Below, piece after piece: positions 1 through 9,179 of a DNA stretch of 58,324 nucleotides. Both the position numbers and the translations under genes were made by a program. The DNA comes from Candidatus Gastranaerophilales bacterium (lineage in GTDB: Bacteria; Cyanobacteriota; Vampirovibrionia; Gastranaerophilales; Gastranaerophilaceae). The stretch lies in contig CALUPP010000031.1 of NCBI GenBank assembly GCA_944322685.1, forward strand, positions 1 through 58,324, given 5' to 3'. Numbering within the stretch: position 1 is the first letter of the stretch; each line of letters begins with the position of its first letter. The notes beneath the pieces are model-generated. The model had not been told where the DNA came from. It did no database searches and saw only the letters and a program-made list of their open reading frames with translations.

Positions 1-704
1 ATGGAATTGATATTTACGGAAAACCGTCGCTTGCAAGGCTTTTACGGGAGCTAAACCGCGTTGATTCAATAAATTGGATAAGAATTATGTATACTTATCC
101 GTCGCTGATTGATGATGAGCTGATTGAGGTCATCAGGGACAGCGAAAAAGTCGTAAAATACCTAGATATGCCGCTCCAGCATTCGGATAAGGCGATTTTG
201 AGGGCAATGCGCCGTCCTGTTATGGATTATCGCGCGTTAATCGGCAAACTGCGTACTGAAATCCCCGATATTGCGCTGCGAACAGCCTTTATTGTAGGTT
301 ATCCGGGCGAAACCGAGCGGGAATTTGAGCATATTTTTGAATTTGTGAAAGATATGCGCTTTGACAAGATGGGTGTTTTTGAATATTCCAAGGAAAAGAA
401 TACAATCGCTTACAAACTGCCCCATCAGGTCTATGCAAAGGACAAAAAAGCCAGAAAAAACAAGCTTTTGCGCCTTCAACAAGGAATTTCACGGCAAATT
501 AACGAGGGATTTATCGGAAAAAACATGCCCTGCATTATAGAAGCGCTTACGCAGGACGGGCAGGTTATTGCGCGTTCATACCGCGATGCGCCCGAAATTG
601 ACGGGCTGGTTTACATTGACACCGAAAAACAGCTGATTCCGGGCGATATTGAGCTCGTCAAAATCACAAATGCCGACGAATACGACTTATACGGCACGAT
701 CTAG
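1..704 (+). CDS. rimO: Ribosomal protein S12 methylthiotransferase RimO (5' truncated)
   Basis: C-terminal part of the radical-SAM enzyme that adds a methylthio group to an aspartate of ribosomal protein S12. The reading frame is open from base 3, so the gene begins upstream of the window; the N-terminal UPF0004 domain and the CxxxCxxC cluster are therefore not seen. Visible landmarks are YLDMPLQHSDKAILRAMRRP, the LRTAFIVGYPGETEREFEH segment and a C-terminal TRAM-like domain from about residue 150 of the visible ATG-initiated part. The PLQH-S-D-IL-AMRR wording distinguishes RimO from MiaB-type relatives. The last 18 bases overlap the convergent gene 687-1100. The ATG at 87 is internal, not the start. 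Confidence 0.92.
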   Translation, partial: GIDIYGKPSLARLLRELNRVDSINWIRIMYTYPSLIDDELIEVIRDSEKVVKYLDMPLQHSDKAILRAMRRPVMDYRALIGKLRTEIPDIALRTAFIVGYPGETEREFEHIFEFVKDMRFDKMGVFEYSKEKNTIAYKLPHQVYAKDKKARKNKLLRLQQGISRQINEGFIGKNMPCIIEALTQDGQVIARSYRDAPEIDGLVYIDTEKQLIPGDIELVKITNADEYDLYGTI

Positions 705-1100
705 GTTAAAAATGCTTACATCTTTGTCATTTGCACCGGTTTGTATTGTATAATTATCCTTTTTGTCCTTATTTTGTTGAAATTCGACATATTTTTGCTT
801 TAAAACCGGCAGCTGCGATTCAAGTTTCGCGACTTTTGCATAAATTGACGCGTCGCAGTTCGGATTGCAAAAAAGATGGTATTTTATTGACGCAATGTCC
901 TCAAGCGCGTATTTTGTGTTGTAAATATTGGTGCAGGAGGTCGTCATGCCGTTTATCATGCTGCCCAGCATTTGTGTGTTTTCTTCTTTGAGCTTTTTGG
1001 CGTGTTCTTCTTCCCACTGCGCCATGCGTTTTGCGTAATCAGCTCCGGCCGTGAATTGAGGCGTCATATAAGATGAATTTTTTATTTCTTCCCCTGACAT
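687..1100 (-). CDS. Hypothetical protein, 137 aa
   Basis: Unrecognised soluble protein. It is rich in Lys, Glu, Gln and Asn, with a probable helical segment at residues 20-45 and another at about 88-112 that could form a coiled coil. There are three cysteines (near residues 56, 78 and 82), no signal peptide and no membrane segment. The start is supported by a purine-rich GGGG Shine-Dalgarno-like tract just upstream on the minus strand. It converges with and overlaps the end of rimO by 18 bp. It may be a lineage-specific protein; no function can be assigned from sequence. Confidence 0.7.
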   Translation of the reverse strand: MSGEEIKNSSYMTPQFTAGADYAKRMAQWEEEHAKKLKEENTQMLGSMINGMTTSCTNIYNTKYALEDIASIKYHLFCNPNCDASIYAKVAKLESQLPVLKQKYVEFQQNKDKKDNYTIQTGANDKDVSIFNLDRAV

Positions 1101-1233
1101 TTTTATCCCCTTTTTTCCTTTAAGGCACTTTGGTGCATAATTATCCCTTATATTTATATAAAAACATTTTCTGTGAAAAAATTGCCAGCGAATCTGCGGT
1201 TATTTTATAATTTTGTTGTTGGAGGTAAATAAT

Positions 1234-2319
1234 ATGGAAATTTTGATATTTTTGGGGGGCATGGCTCTCGGCGCGGGGATTATGTTTGCGGTAATGAAAA
1301 CCATTAACAGGCAAAAATCGCAGGTTTATCCCGAAATTTATGAAAAAATGCAGCTTCAGTTTGAAAATTTGTCGAATAAAATTTTCAAAGAGTCGACAAA
1401 CGACCTCTCGAACATGACAAAAGAGCGTATGAAAGAGATTCTTGACCCGTTTAAGGAAAAATTTGATGAGCTGAAAAAACAGTCCACATACAATATTGAG
1501 CAGGGCGCAAAGCTCGACATGCACATAAAAGAGGTGATTGAAACCGGCGTAAGAATCTCGAATGACACAAATACTCTTGCTTCTGCGCTAAAAGGCGACA
1601 ACATGAAGCAGGGAAAATGGGGCGAGCTCATTCTGGAAAAGGTTTTGGAGCTTTCGGGGCTGCGAAATGGCGAAGAATATCAGACGCAGGTAGGTTTTGG
1701 GGCGAAAAAACCGGATGCGGTTGTGTTTTTGCCCGAAAACAAGGCTGTTTTCATTGACGCAAAGACCTCTCTTGCTTCTTATGACGCATATTTGAACGCT
1801 CAAAACGAAGATGATGCACAGATTGCGAAAAAACAGTTCAAAGAATCCGTGAAAACACATATTAACGGGCTTTCGAAGCGTGAATATTTTGAAATTGAAG
1901 ATTTTACCTCGCCGGAATACGTTTTGATGTTCATTCCCGTGGAAAGCTGCTATACGATGCTTTTTGCGGATGGCGGTGAGTTGTGGGAATATGCTTGGAA
2001 GAACAAAGTCATGCCGGTTTCGCCATCAACTTTGCTTGCAGCGTTGAAAATCATCAACAGTTTTAACATGGTTAACCGCCAGAACAAGAACGCGCAGGAA
2101 ATCGCTGGGCTTGCGGGCAAGATGATTGACAAATTCGCCGATATGGTTAAGGATTTGAACGGTGTGCAGGCTAATCTCTCAAAAGCCATGACCAAGCTGG
2201 CCGGACGCGACAATCTTATTCGGCATTGCGAGCGTTTGACCGAGCTCGGGGCGAAAAATGCCAAGCAAATCCCCGAGCCGAACGTTATTGAAGGTGTTCA
2301 GGCGGCGCTTGTTGACTGA
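1234..2319 (+). CDS. rmuC: RmuC family protein (DNA recombination)
   Basis: RmuC family, in E. coli implicated in limiting inversions at short inverted repeats. The protein has an N-terminal membrane anchor (residues 2-20), a charged coiled-coil stretch (about 25-110), then the RmuC core with KQGKWGELILEKVLELSGL, KPDAVVFLPENKAVFIDAKT and VLMFIPVESCYTML. The PDAV...DAKT segment resembles a PD-(D/E)xK nuclease core. At about 361 aa it is shorter than the E. coli protein but contains the full core. The ATG at 1234 is chosen because GGAGG lies at 1221-1225; the upstream TTG at 1213 precedes that site. It stands alone and is followed by repeat-rich DNA, suggestive given the proposed role, but that link is only inference. 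Confidence 0.9.
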   Translation: MEILIFLGGMALGAGIMFAVMKTINRQKSQVYPEIYEKMQLQFENLSNKIFKESTNDLSNMTKERMKEILDPFKEKFDELKKQSTYNIEQGAKLDMHIKEVIETGVRISNDTNTLASALKGDNMKQGKWGELILEKVLELSGLRNGEEYQTQVGFGAKKPDAVVFLPENKAVFIDAKTSLASYDAYLNAQNEDDAQIAKKQFKESVKTHINGLSKREYFEIEDFTSPEYVLMFIPVESCYTMLFADGGELWEYAWKNKVMPVSPSTLLAALKIINSFNMVNRQNKNAQEIAGLAGKMIDKFADMVKDLNGVQANLSKAMTKLAGRDNLIRHCERLTELGAKNAKQIPEPNVIEGVQAALVD

Positions 2320-2453
2320 TTTTTTTTTGCGTTGAGGAGCTGGCTGGTTTTTTCCTAAAATAATTAAATGTTGACCGCTGTTGGGCGGCCTTTTTCTATC
2401 TCTCTTGCTCCTTGCGGGAGAGGGGCCGGGTGAGGGGTGATTTTGTGAAGAAA

Positions 2454-2575
2454 GTAGGGTGGGAATAGCGCAGCGTTTCCCACCGCAAGGGCTTCGCGCT
2501 TAATGAACGGTGGGAATCGCCGCAAAGCTTGAAAAATGAATGCCAAAATTCATATTTGAGCTTTTCCCACCCTAT
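2454..2575. repeat. 122-bp inverted-repeat-bounded element, copy 1
   Basis: Begins GTAGGGTGGGAA and ends TTTTCCCACCCTAT, nearly perfect terminal inverted repeats. Inside are a hairpin GGTGGGAAT/(A or T)TTCCCACC with loop AGCGCAGCG and a second, longer hairpin AAAGCTTG..ATGAAT / ATTCAT..GAGCTTTT. The whole could fold as a cruciform. Four more copies of exactly the same length lie in the window. Confidence 0.85.
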
Positions 2576-2655
2576 AAAGCTGTTGGGCGGCCTTTTTCTA
2601 TCTCTCTTGCTCCTTGCGGGAGAGGGGCCGGGTGAGGGGTAATTTTGTGAAGAAA

Positions 2656-2777
2656 GTAGGGTGGGAATAGCGCAGCGTTTCCCACCGCAAGGGCTTCGCG
2701 CTTAATGAACGGTGGAAACCGCCGCAAAGATTGGAAAATATTTTTCAAAATCATTGTTTTTGCTTTTCCCACCCGAC
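2656..2777. repeat. 122-bp inverted-repeat-bounded element, copy 2
   Basis: Same length and layout as the copy at 2454, 202 bp downstream of it. The right end is degenerate (CCCACCCGAC instead of CCCACCCTAC), and the second internal hairpin has diverged (TTGGAAAATATTTTTCAAAA). Confidence 0.85.
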
Positions 2778-2843
2778 AAAGGCAGTTCTCACTCGTTCCT
2801 TGCGTGAGATGGCCGGGCTGAGTGGCGGTAATTATTATGTAGC

Positions 2844-3068
2844 GTCGAGAAAAAGGAAAAATTTTCCTTTTCCGTTCCGATTCCCCCGGCGGAAACTAAA
2901 AAAAACAGATTTTCAGGTCAAAAGCCGCCTCCTCCATAGTCACTGCAAAGAAAAATCTTTCCATTTTCTCTCATAACGCCGGTTTTGAATGCTAATCTGG
3001 GTTTCTGCCCTAAGATAATCAAACTTGGTACGCAGTTGGGCTGAAAACATTTTGATAAATTATGCTGC
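2844..3068. repeat. 225-bp direct repeat, family B copy 1
   Basis: Starts with GTCGAGAAAAAGGAAAAATT, contains the palindrome GGAAAAATTTTCC and a C-rich GATTCCCCCGGCGG core, and ends with a GATAAATTATGCTGC tail that joins directly to the next copy. Two further copies follow head to tail. Confidence 0.85.
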
Positions 3069-3244
3069 GTCGAGAAAAAGGAAAAATTTTCCTTTTCCGT
3101 TCCGATTCCCCCGGCGGAAACTAAAAAAAAATCTTTCCATTTTCTCTCATAACGCCGGTTTTGAATGCTGATCTGGGTTTCTGCCCTAAGATAATCAAAC
3201 TTGGTACGCAGTTGGGCTGAAAACATTTTGATAAATTATGCTGC
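3069..3244. repeat. 176-bp direct repeat, family B copy 2 (internal deletion)
   Basis: Same as copy 1 but lacking 49 bp between the A-tract after GGCGGAAACT and ATCTTTCCATTTTC. The deletion is bounded by poly-A runs, consistent with slippage or recombination between them. Confidence 0.85.
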
Positions 3245-3400
3245 GCCGAGAAAAAGGAAAAATTTTCCTTTTCCGTTCCGATTCCCCCGGCGGAAACTAA
3301 AAAAACAGATTTTCAGGTCAAAAGCCGCCTCCTCCATAGTCACTGCAAAGAAAAATCTTTCCATTTTCTCTCATAACGCCGGTTTTGAATGCTGATTTGG
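3245..3400. repeat. Direct repeat, family B copy 3 (3' truncated)
   Basis: Contains the 49 bp missing from copy 2. It stays close to copy 1 up to the phrase TTTTGAATGCTGAT, then diverges into unrelated sequence near 3400. Confidence 0.8.
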
Positions 3401-3554
3401 GTTTTCTCACCAATATTATCAGATGCCGGCTGCATTTTGCTGAAAGCTTAACCCGCTTTTTACGCTCAATCCTGCTCCCGCCTCACAAAAAAGCTTTAAT
3501 TTAACAAAACTTAATAAAATTTGCCCCATTTTAGCAATTTTTTATAAAAGAAAT

Positions 3555-3729
3555 ACTTTATATATATACGAGGAATACAAAAGAGATAAGAGAAATTTTA
3601 AACCACATAAATCACACTAACCTACCACACTAACCTACCACACTAACCTACACTTACTTACTTCTTACACTTACACGAGGAATCAAACAAGATTCGACGG
3701 GAAATTCATTAAGAATTTCCCTTTTTTTT
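3555..3729 (+). ncRNA. Candidate short terminated transcript upstream of pheS
   Basis: A plausible promoter (TTGCCC at 3521, TATAAA at 3543, 16-base spacer) is followed by a stretch without ATG-started genes, then a strong intrinsic terminator at 3699-3729. The body is A/C-rich and poorly self-complementary and contains three head-to-tail copies of the 13-mer CACACTAACCTAC (3613-3651). The motif ACGAGGAAT occurs at 3568 and 3675; a similar ACGAGGGAA serves as the pheS ribosome binding site at 3779. It could be a small RNA or a terminated leader of pheS. The promoter and start are inferred. Confidence 0.4.
3699..3729 (+). terminator. Intrinsic terminator upstream of pheS
   Basis: Perfect 9-bp stem GGGAAATTC / GAATTTCCC with loop ATTAA, followed by eight T residues. 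It lies about 60 bp before the pheS start codon. Confidence 0.85.
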
Positions 3730-3752
3730 ATGGAATAACATTATGCTCGTTG

Positions 3753-3758
3753 TATAAT
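3753..3758 (+). promoter_or_regulatory. Candidate -10 box of pheS
   Basis: TATAAT at 3753-3758, immediately downstream of the terminator and 32 bp before the ATG. No good -35 is seen at the usual spacing. It would give pheS its own transcript independent of the upstream terminated RNA. Confidence 0.4.
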
Positions 3759-3789
3759 AACTTACAGGAAGTTAACTTACGAGGGAAAA

Positions 3790-4824
3790 ATGCAGCAAAC
3801 TATTGAAAATATCCGTTCAAAAGCGCTTGAGGCAATAAAAAATGCGCTTACTACCGATAATATTGAAGAAATTCGCGTTGAATTTTTGAGCAGAAAAAGC
3901 GAATTGAATAATATTAAGAAAAATCTGAAAGACCTTTCCAACGAAGAAAAAAGAATCATCGGCCCGCTGGCAAATAAGGTCACAACTGAGATTGAAACCC
4001 AGCTGAACGAAAAATATCAGGAGCTCTACCAGAAAGAATTGAATGAAAAGCTCGAAAAAGAGCAGATTGACGTTACTTTACCGGGCTCTTATCTTCCGTA
4101 CGGCAAAACACACCTTTTGACGCAGACAATTAATGAAATTTCCGAAATATTTGAGGGAATGGGATTTTCGCTTGTAAAAAATGAAAACTCCCCGGAAGTG
4201 GAAACGGAATATTTTAACTTTGACATGCTGAATATTCCTGCTGACCACCCTGCGCGTGATGTTCAGGATACTTTTTATACGACTGTTGCGCCGAATGTTA
4301 TTTTGCGCAGCCAGACTTCAGGCGCCCAAATTCATGAAATGCTCACCAGCAAACCGCCCATAAGAGTCATTGCGCCGGGGCGTGTTTATCGTAATGAGTC
4401 GGTAAGCGCCAGAAAAAACAACCTTTTCCATCAGATTGAGGGGCTGCTTGTGGACAAAGATATTACTTTTGCGGATTTAAAGGGCGTTATGAATGAATTT
4501 ATCCGAATTTACTTCGGTTCAGCCCGCCCGACCAGGTTCAGAAACAGCTTTTTCCCTTTTACTGAGCCTTCTGCGGAAATTGATGTCCAATGCATCATGT
4601 GCAACGGCAAAGGATGCCGCGTTTGTTCGGGTTCCGGTTGGCTGGAGATTCTCGGTGCCGGCATGGTTGACCCTAATGTCCTGAGAAATGTCGGAATTGA
4701 CCCGGAAGTTTATTCCGGATTTGCTTTCGGCATGGGGGTTGAGCGCCTTGCAATGCTAAAATGGGCTGTGGATGACATCAGGCTGTTTTTTAACAATGAT
4801 GTCCGCTTTTTGAAGCAGTTTTAG
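3790..4824 (+). CDS. pheS: Phenylalanine--tRNA ligase alpha subunit
   Basis: Catalytic alpha subunit of class IIc phenylalanyl-tRNA synthetase (344 aa, normal length). It has an N-terminal coiled-coil tRNA-binding arm (about 1-100), class II motif 2 around GRVYRNES...NLFHQIEGL (about residues 197-220) and motif 3 in GFAFGMGVERLAML near the end. The motif 2 loop reads SARKNN where many bacterial PheS have a DATH-type sequence, and a C-x2-C-x4-C-x2-C knuckle (CIMCNGKGCRVC) lies at about residue 260. This version is, as recalled, commoner in Bacteroidetes-type enzymes. The start is supported by ACGAGG 11 bp upstream. pheT does not follow; the next gene is convergent eno. Confidence 0.96.
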   Translation: MQQTIENIRSKALEAIKNALTTDNIEEIRVEFLSRKSELNNIKKNLKDLSNEEKRIIGPLANKVTTEIETQLNEKYQELYQKELNEKLEKEQIDVTLPGSYLPYGKTHLLTQTINEISEIFEGMGFSLVKNENSPEVETEYFNFDMLNIPADHPARDVQDTFYTTVAPNVILRSQTSGAQIHEMLTSKPPIRVIAPGRVYRNESVSARKNNLFHQIEGLLVDKDITFADLKGVMNEFIRIYFGSARPTRFRNSFFPFTEPSAEIDVQCIMCNGKGCRVCSGSGWLEILGAGMVDPNVLRNVGIDPEVYSGFAFGMGVERLAMLKWAVDDIRLFFNNDVRFLKQF

Positions 4825-4913
4825 TTTTATAAGCCTAAAATCTAAGTTATGTTAATTGTTCTCACGCGCCTTGCGGGTGATGTCCGGGGTGAGCGGTAAT
4901 TTTTGCGAAGAAA

Positions 4914-5035
4914 GTAGGGTGGGAATAGCGCAGCGATTCCCACCGCAAGGGTTTGGCGCTTGATGAATGGTGGGAATCGCCGTAAAGCTTGAAAAATGAA
5001 TGCCAAAATCCATGTTTGAGCTTTTCCTACCCTAC
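4914..5035. repeat. 122-bp inverted-repeat-bounded element, copy 3
   Basis: GTAGGGTGGGAA ... TTTTCCTACCCTAC ends, with the same two internal hairpins and the same length as the copies at 2454 and 2656. Confidence 0.85.
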
Positions 5036-5099
5036 AACGGCTATTTTTCCATGCTCCTTGCGAGTGAGGGCCGCGGAGATGGGTAATTTCACTAAGAAA

Positions 5100-5221
5100 G
5101 TAGGGTGGGAATAGCGCAGCGTTTCCCACCGCAAGGGTTTGGCGCTTGATGCTCGGTGGGAATCACTGCAAAGCTTGAAAAATGTATGCCAAAACCCATA
5201 TTTGAGCTTTTCCCACCCTAC
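5100..5221. repeat. 122-bp inverted-repeat-bounded element, copy 4
   Basis: Best-preserved termini (GTAGGGTGGGAA / TTCCCACCCTAC). It begins 186 bp after copy 3. Confidence 0.85.
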
Positions 5222-5286
5222 AAAGGCTATTTTTCCATGCCCCTTGCGAGTGATGTCCGGGGAGAGCGGTAATTTTTACTAAGAAA

Positions 5287-5408
5287 GTAGGGTGGGAATA
5301 GCGCAGCGATTCCCACCGCAAGGGTTTGGCGCTTGATGCTCGGTGGAAATCACTGCAAAGCTTGAAAAATGAATGCCAAAATCCATATTTGAGCTTTTCC
5401 TACCCTAC
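5287..5408. repeat. 122-bp inverted-repeat-bounded element, copy 5
   Basis: GTAGGGTGGGAA ... TTTTCCTACCCTAC termini. It begins 187 bp after copy 4 and ends in unique sequence. Confidence 0.85.
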
Positions 5409-5486
5409 GAGAACACTTGGTGCTGGCTGCAAAAGCAATATCATTGAACATTGGTGCCTGAAAACAGAAATTTGCCCAAATAATGC

Positions 5487-5518
5487 AAAAGCCCCGCTAA
5501 ATTAATAACGGAGCTTTT
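5487..5518 (-). terminator. eno terminator
   Basis: On the minus strand AAAAGCTCCG and CGGGGCTTTT form a stem around an A/T-rich loop and end in a T run, 28 bp past the eno stop codon. Confidence 0.7.
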
Positions 5519-5545
5519 AAACTTTTCAGCTAAATGGTCTTCAGA

Positions 5546-7267
<1,722 letters not shown>

Positions 7268-8338
7268 ATGAGTATTAGTGAAGTCGGGTTTGGTGCGGAT
7301 TTTCAGGTAAAAAACGGCCAAAAACCAATGAAACCGCAATTTAAAGCGTCAAATGACGCCCCGAAAGAACCCGAAAAATCAAACAGCACAAAAATCTGGG
7401 CTGCCTTGGGCGCTTTGGCGGCTCTGGGCGTGACGGGCATTATTATTTACAAAAACAGAAATACAAAAGCGGTAAAGGAGCTTGAAACAAAGGCTGAAGA
7501 AACGGTTCGCGGTCTGTCATCAAAGGGCGACGACGCGATTAAACCTGAAATTAAGCCCGAAATCAAGCCGTTATTTAAAAACGAATCGCTTCCGGCAAAT
7601 ATTCGCCCCGCCCATCGCGAGGAATTGAATGGAATAGCTCATGAATATGAAAGAGCGGCCGAATTCGCGGAATCTTCCGTTTCTGAAGCAAAAAAACTGG
7701 TTGATGAGGTGAGCGCGTACCCGCAAACAGAATCTATATCCGCATATTACAATTATGATGCAGGAAAAATGGTCGTCAAAGACGCAAATGACAACATTAT
7801 AAGACGCATGGTTCAAACTCCTGACGGAAAAGGCCAGTATCTTGAAATTCTTGACGGAGCAGGGCATGTTGTAAGGCGCATAAAACCCGGCGGCTCAAAT
7901 TCCCGGTTTATTATTGATGATTTGCGCTCGGGAAGAACCATTGAGTCAATGATTGACAATGTCGGCGATGAATTTGGTTATAAAATAACCCAAGGCTCCA
8001 CAAGACTGACATTTTATAAGCAAGACGGCATGTATTATTTAAAGGATGATGCAAGAGATCTTTGCCTAGAATCGTTTAAGGACAATACTTTGTTCAGAAT
8101 CGGCGATAAGAAGCTGCTTCTCAATCAAGATAAAAATGTTGAGTCGTTTGTGGTGGCGAGAAAAGATTCTGAGGGCAAAGATATCAATACGTTGGACATG
8201 GTTTTTGATAACGGCGCGCTCGTTAAGTACAAACACGGCGCAAATATCGAAGTGCCGGAAAAAACTGCCGGATTTATGCGGTTTGTCGACGGCGAATGGA
8301 AAAATTTGACGTTCAAAGACGGCAGCTGGAGTTTTTAA
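7268..8338 (+). CDS. Membrane-anchored hypothetical protein, 356 aa
   Basis: No family recognised. The N-terminus has short Phe-rich motifs (VGFGADFQV, PQFKAS). A single hydrophobic segment spans about residues 41-60 (WAALGALAALGVTGIIIYK) and is followed by basic residues KNRNTK, so the large C-terminal part probably stays on the cytoplasmic side. After a Glu/Lys/Pro-rich linker (KPEIKPEIKP), residues 150-356 are rich in beta-type repeats of the form YNYDAGKMVVKDANDNIIRR / DGKGQYLEILDGAGHVVRR. These recall antitoxin- or MORN-like strand repeats but are not identifiable. The ATG has AAGAAAGGAAA upstream, nearly identical to the site of gene 43388. A terminator follows. Confidence 0.75.
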   Translation: MSISEVGFGADFQVKNGQKPMKPQFKASNDAPKEPEKSNSTKIWAALGALAALGVTGIIIYKNRNTKAVKELETKAEETVRGLSSKGDDAIKPEIKPEIKPLFKNESLPANIRPAHREELNGIAHEYERAAEFAESSVSEAKKLVDEVSAYPQTESISAYYNYDAGKMVVKDANDNIIRRMVQTPDGKGQYLEILDGAGHVVRRIKPGGSNSRFIIDDLRSGRTIESMIDNVGDEFGYKITQGSTRLTFYKQDGMYYLKDDARDLCLESFKDNTLFRIGDKKLLLNQDKNVESFVVARKDSEGKDINTLDMVFDNGALVKYKHGANIEVPEKTAGFMRFVDGEWKNLTFKDGSWSF

Positions 8339-8347
8339 AACCACATC

Positions 8348-8381
8348 AAAAGAGCTTATTTGAAAAAATAAGCTCTTTTTT
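8348..8381 (+). terminator. Intrinsic terminator of gene 7268
   Basis: Stem AAAGAGCTTATTT / AAATAAGCTCTTT followed by a T run. Confidence 0.85.
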
Positions 8382-8440
8382 GTAAAAATTGCGTTTAAAA
8401 TTTTCTTCAATTAATAAAAATTAAACAATTTGCACCATTT

Positions 8441-8467
8441 TTGACAAAGGGATACAATACATATAAT
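8441..8467 (+). promoter_or_regulatory. Candidate promoter of the secreted protein/pncC/icd operon
   Basis: Consensus TTGACA at 8441-8446 and TATAAT at 8462-8467. The spacer is only 15 bases, so the true -10 may be the overlapping TAATTA two bases on. Confidence 0.5.
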
Positions 8468-8491
8468 TATTTACATTTTTAGGAGAGAATC

Positions 8492-9178
8492 ATGAGAAAA
8501 ATCATAGTGCTGATGCTGTTTTTGGCGGGAATTGTATCGGGCATGCTGTCAGCTGAGGCCGCTTCATCAAAAATGCTCAAAGCCGACGTCCAATCCATCA
8601 GAATACCAAAAGGAACTACTTTGCAGCTCCAGTTGATTGATCCGATTTCAACAAGAACGGGAAATGTAGGCGGTGAGTTCAATTCTATGCTCGTTAACGA
8701 CCAAATCGTTGATTCAAAGGTTGCTCTGCCCGCAGGGTCGATTTTTAGAGGCACAATCACGAAAATTGTTAAGCCGAAATTGCTTTCCAGAAGCGCAATA
8801 GTTTATATTAATTTTGATCATGTCGTTTCTCCTACGGGGCGACAGGTTCCGGTAAGCGCCGGGCTTTTGAACTATCCTGATATAACCGTTGACGGCGGAA
8901 TTTTCCAAAACGGCAATTACGGCTACGCATTGCAGCAAAATTGGCAAAAAACTAAGGAAATCACCTCAAAAGCCATTGAATGGGGCAAAGGAACCGGCGA
9001 TAATATGCAATACGTCTGCACTCCGCTCGGTGCAGTCGGCGGTGTAATCGGCGGCGGGGTTTATCTTGTCGGCGATTCTATTATTGACCTTTTCAGAAAA
9101 GGAAACGACGTAATTCTCCCTCAGGGAACAAATATAAATGTGTTACTCTTACAACCCATAGATTTACCGCTTCACTAA
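8492..9178 (+). CDS. Secreted protein with signal peptide, 228 aa
   Basis: The N-terminus is a clear Sec signal peptide (MRKIIVLMLFLAGIVSGMLS, cleavage probably after AEA at about residue 24). The mature part contains IPKGTTLQLQLIDPISTRTG, LPAGSIFRGTITKIVKP and IYINFDHVVSPTGR-like segments. The alternation 'low-cost stimulus, allowed range, stored value' resembles the all-beta module seen in conjugation TrbI/VirB10-like and other cell-envelope proteins, but the match is loose. A glycine-rich segment GAVGGVIGGGVYLVG at about 178-192 could insert in or lie on a membrane. Shine-Dalgarno AGGAGAG at 8481 fixes the start. It is followed after one base by the pncC gene, so probably co-transcribed. 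Confidence 0.7.
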   Translation: MRKIIVLMLFLAGIVSGMLSAEAASSKMLKADVQSIRIPKGTTLQLQLIDPISTRTGNVGGEFNSMLVNDQIVDSKVALPAGSIFRGTITKIVKPKLLSRSAIVYINFDHVVSPTGRQVPVSAGLLNYPDITVDGGIFQNGNYGYALQQNWQKTKEITSKAIEWGKGTGDNMQYVCTPLGAVGGVIGGGVYLVGDSIIDLFRKGNDVILPQGTNINVLLLQPIDLPLH

Positions 9179-9179
9179 T

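Larger units (their letters stand above)
2320..3550. other. Repeat-rich intergenic region without a gene
   Basis: About 1.2 kb between rmuC and the pheS leader region. It is built from two intergenic repeat families: two 122-bp elements separated by a G/C-rich CTCCTTGCGGGAGAGG palindromic spacer, then three copies of a 176-225 bp repeat. Open frames of 60-100 codons exist on both strands, but they recur in every repeat copy, have no ribosome binding sites and shift frame between copies, so no gene is called here. Confidence 0.8.
4825..5545. other. Repeat-rich gap between pheS and eno
   Basis: Contains three tandemly spaced 122-bp elements (period 186-187 bp) separated by spacers of the CTCCTTGCGAGTGAGGGCCG type, then the eno terminator. 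No credible gene was found on either strand. Confidence 0.8.

Noticed and set aside
2454-2500. T-box-like GGGTGG word near pheS (AGGGTGGGAATAGCGCAG)
   Set aside because: It only superficially resembles the T-box antiterminator sequence, recurs in all five repeats and is not placed in a leader with a terminator before pheS.
2364-2772. Two similar minus-strand open frames of 60-66 codons in the repeats (RFPPFIKREALAVGNAALFP type)
   Set aside because: They recur in every 122-bp element, shift frame between copies, lack ribosome binding sites and come from repeat sequence.
3613-3651. CRISPR-like direct repeats (three CACACTAACCTAC units)
   Set aside because: Units are only 13 bp with no unique spacers and no cas genes nearby; a tandem repeat, not an array.
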